Positions 63,352 through 64,000 of a stretch of DNA of 64,000 nucleotides are shown here, piece by piece. Source of the DNA: Maribacter caenipelagi (GTDB lineage: Bacteria; Bacteroidota; Bacteroidia; Flavobacteriales; Flavobacteriaceae); the NCBI RefSeq assembly GCF_004364175.1, contig NZ_SNZW01000013.1, forward strand, positions 434,001 through 498,000. Reading direction: 5' to 3'. The notes beneath the pieces are model-generated. The model was given only the letters and a program-made list of their open reading frames with translations, had not been told where the DNA came from and ran no database searches. Numbering within the stretch: position 1 is the first letter of the stretch; the number at the start of each line of letters is the position of its first letter. The position numbers and the translations under genes were made by a program.

Positions 63352-64000
63352 CTAACTCTTTTGTTCTTTGTTAAAGTATACCAAGTAGTAATACATTTGT
63401 CTTTCTTCATCCCAGCCTTTTTCTACAAACTTCTCTGCAGACTCGGGGTTTATGAAGTCCATTTTAATCTGAATATTGGTATCTAAATTAATAACGTTCT
63501 TTATCTTTTTACGAGCATCTGAAACTGCCTTATTTGCAATATCAAATGTAGAAACATCTTCAATACTGAACTTCGGACCTTTTTCTGTCTTGTAGTGCTT
63601 AAACTCTGGTATCAACTCCGGATTTTCCATTACTTCGTTCAAAAAAGTAGATTCTTCAAAAGAATCATTTTTTGCAAAATGGTTTACCGCACGGTTCATG
63701 AACAATACCTCTTGTTGTTTATCTTCTGCTGGTAATACAACATCTTTTGCGAAATTCTGACAAAATTTCAGATAGTTTTTAGTTTTGAAGTTGTCATCTG
63801 AAAGTGGGTCTACACCCAAGAAGTTTTCAATCCAATATTTAGTATCGTACTTATTACTATCGACAGAAAGTACCTTATACCCTTCTTCTTTATCAACATT
63901 GAAGATCAAACAACCCTTATCTAATTTATTGATATTGATACCTTGTTGAATAACGATATCTAAATTGCTGTTTTTTTCTTCGAACTGAATAAAATCGTGT
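63352..64000 (-). CDS. Nucleoid-associated protein (NdpA/YejK family), 5' end outside window
   Basis: The frame stays open to the right edge of the window; the visible part is about 215 residues. It contains the NdpA-type stretches LDKGCLIFNVDKEEGYKVLS, YWIENFLGVDPLSDDNFKTKNYLKFCQNFAKDV and a C-terminal region ending VYFNKEQKS. YejK-type proteins bind the bacterial nucleoid, and the family is widespread in Bacteroidota. The N-terminal part and true start are outside the window. It ends before a bidirectional terminator shared with the kinase-like gene. Confidence 0.85.
   Translation of the reverse strand, partial: HDFIQFEEKNSNLDIVIQQGININKLDKGCLIFNVDKEEGYKVLSVDSNKYDTKYWIENFLGVDPLSDDNFKTKNYLKFCQNFAKDVVLPAEDKQQEVLFMNRAVNHFAKNDSFEESTFLNEVMENPELIPEFKHYKTEKGPKFSIEDVSTFDIANKAVSDARKKIKNVINLDTNIQIKMDFINPESAEKFVEKGWDEERQMYYYLVYFNKEQKS

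Noticed and set aside
1..64000. Mobile element or prophage
   Set aside because: No transposase, integrase, phage structural gene or clear terminal repeat was seen; the accessory character at 42-62 kb is explained by surface-protein duplication.

Overview
The window is a low-GC bacterial chromosome segment, most likely from a marine-type member of the Flavobacteriaceae (Bacteroidota). The grounds are promoters of the TAnnTTTG type instead of TATAAT, type IX secretion (T9SS) type B sorting domains, SprB-like repeats, lineage-typical families (DUF3276/PUR-alpha, DUF1573 lipoproteins, long NusB, DUF1456) and gene order such as nusB-DUF1573-yajC. The genus is not determinable by eye. I saw no tRNA, rRNA, CRISPR array, transposase or prophage gene.

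Region 1 (1-13 kb) holds the end of an MscS channel, an outer-membrane barrel protein, and an NtrC-type regulator without a DNA-binding domain. Next come a PPK2 polyphosphate kinase overlapping an M28 peptidase, a cyclophilin-FKBP fusion, a cold shock protein, redox proteins, and a tight four-gene run (unknown protein, CsaA, BASS transporter, PlsC-like acyltransferase). Region 2 (12.6-23.8 kb) holds DUF3276, an ABC exporter half, nusB-DUF1573-yajC, a Tat-type oxidoreductase, pepT, pyrD, a LysE exporter and an HMG-CoA-lyase-like enzyme.

Region 3 (23.9-26.2 kb) is a compact operon encoding an outer-membrane porin-like protein, an FMN-binding protein with a flavinylation-type motif, and a four-helix membrane protein. 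It looks like an envelope redox module of unknown purpose. Region 4 (26.2-42.6 kb) is mainly housekeeping: guaB, an M1 peptidase, lysA, sucC, an Hsp20 chaperone, an M20 peptidase and uvrB. It also has two tandem small secreted paralogues that share an upstream DNA element.

Region 5 (42.6-62.0 kb) is a minus-strand surface block. A giant SprB-repeat adhesin of about 4114 residues is followed by a decayed partial copy of its own N-terminal part, an ABC-2 transporter pair and two tandem T9SS type B proteins. Divergent from the giant gene is an uncharacterised protein with protein-kinase-like motifs. The window ends inside a nucleoid-associated (NdpA-type) protein gene.

Several start codons were moved from the longest reading frame to internal ATGs because of signal peptides or because a promoter -7 element covers the upstream start. 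Residue positions are counted by eye from the chosen start and should be taken as approximate for long proteins.
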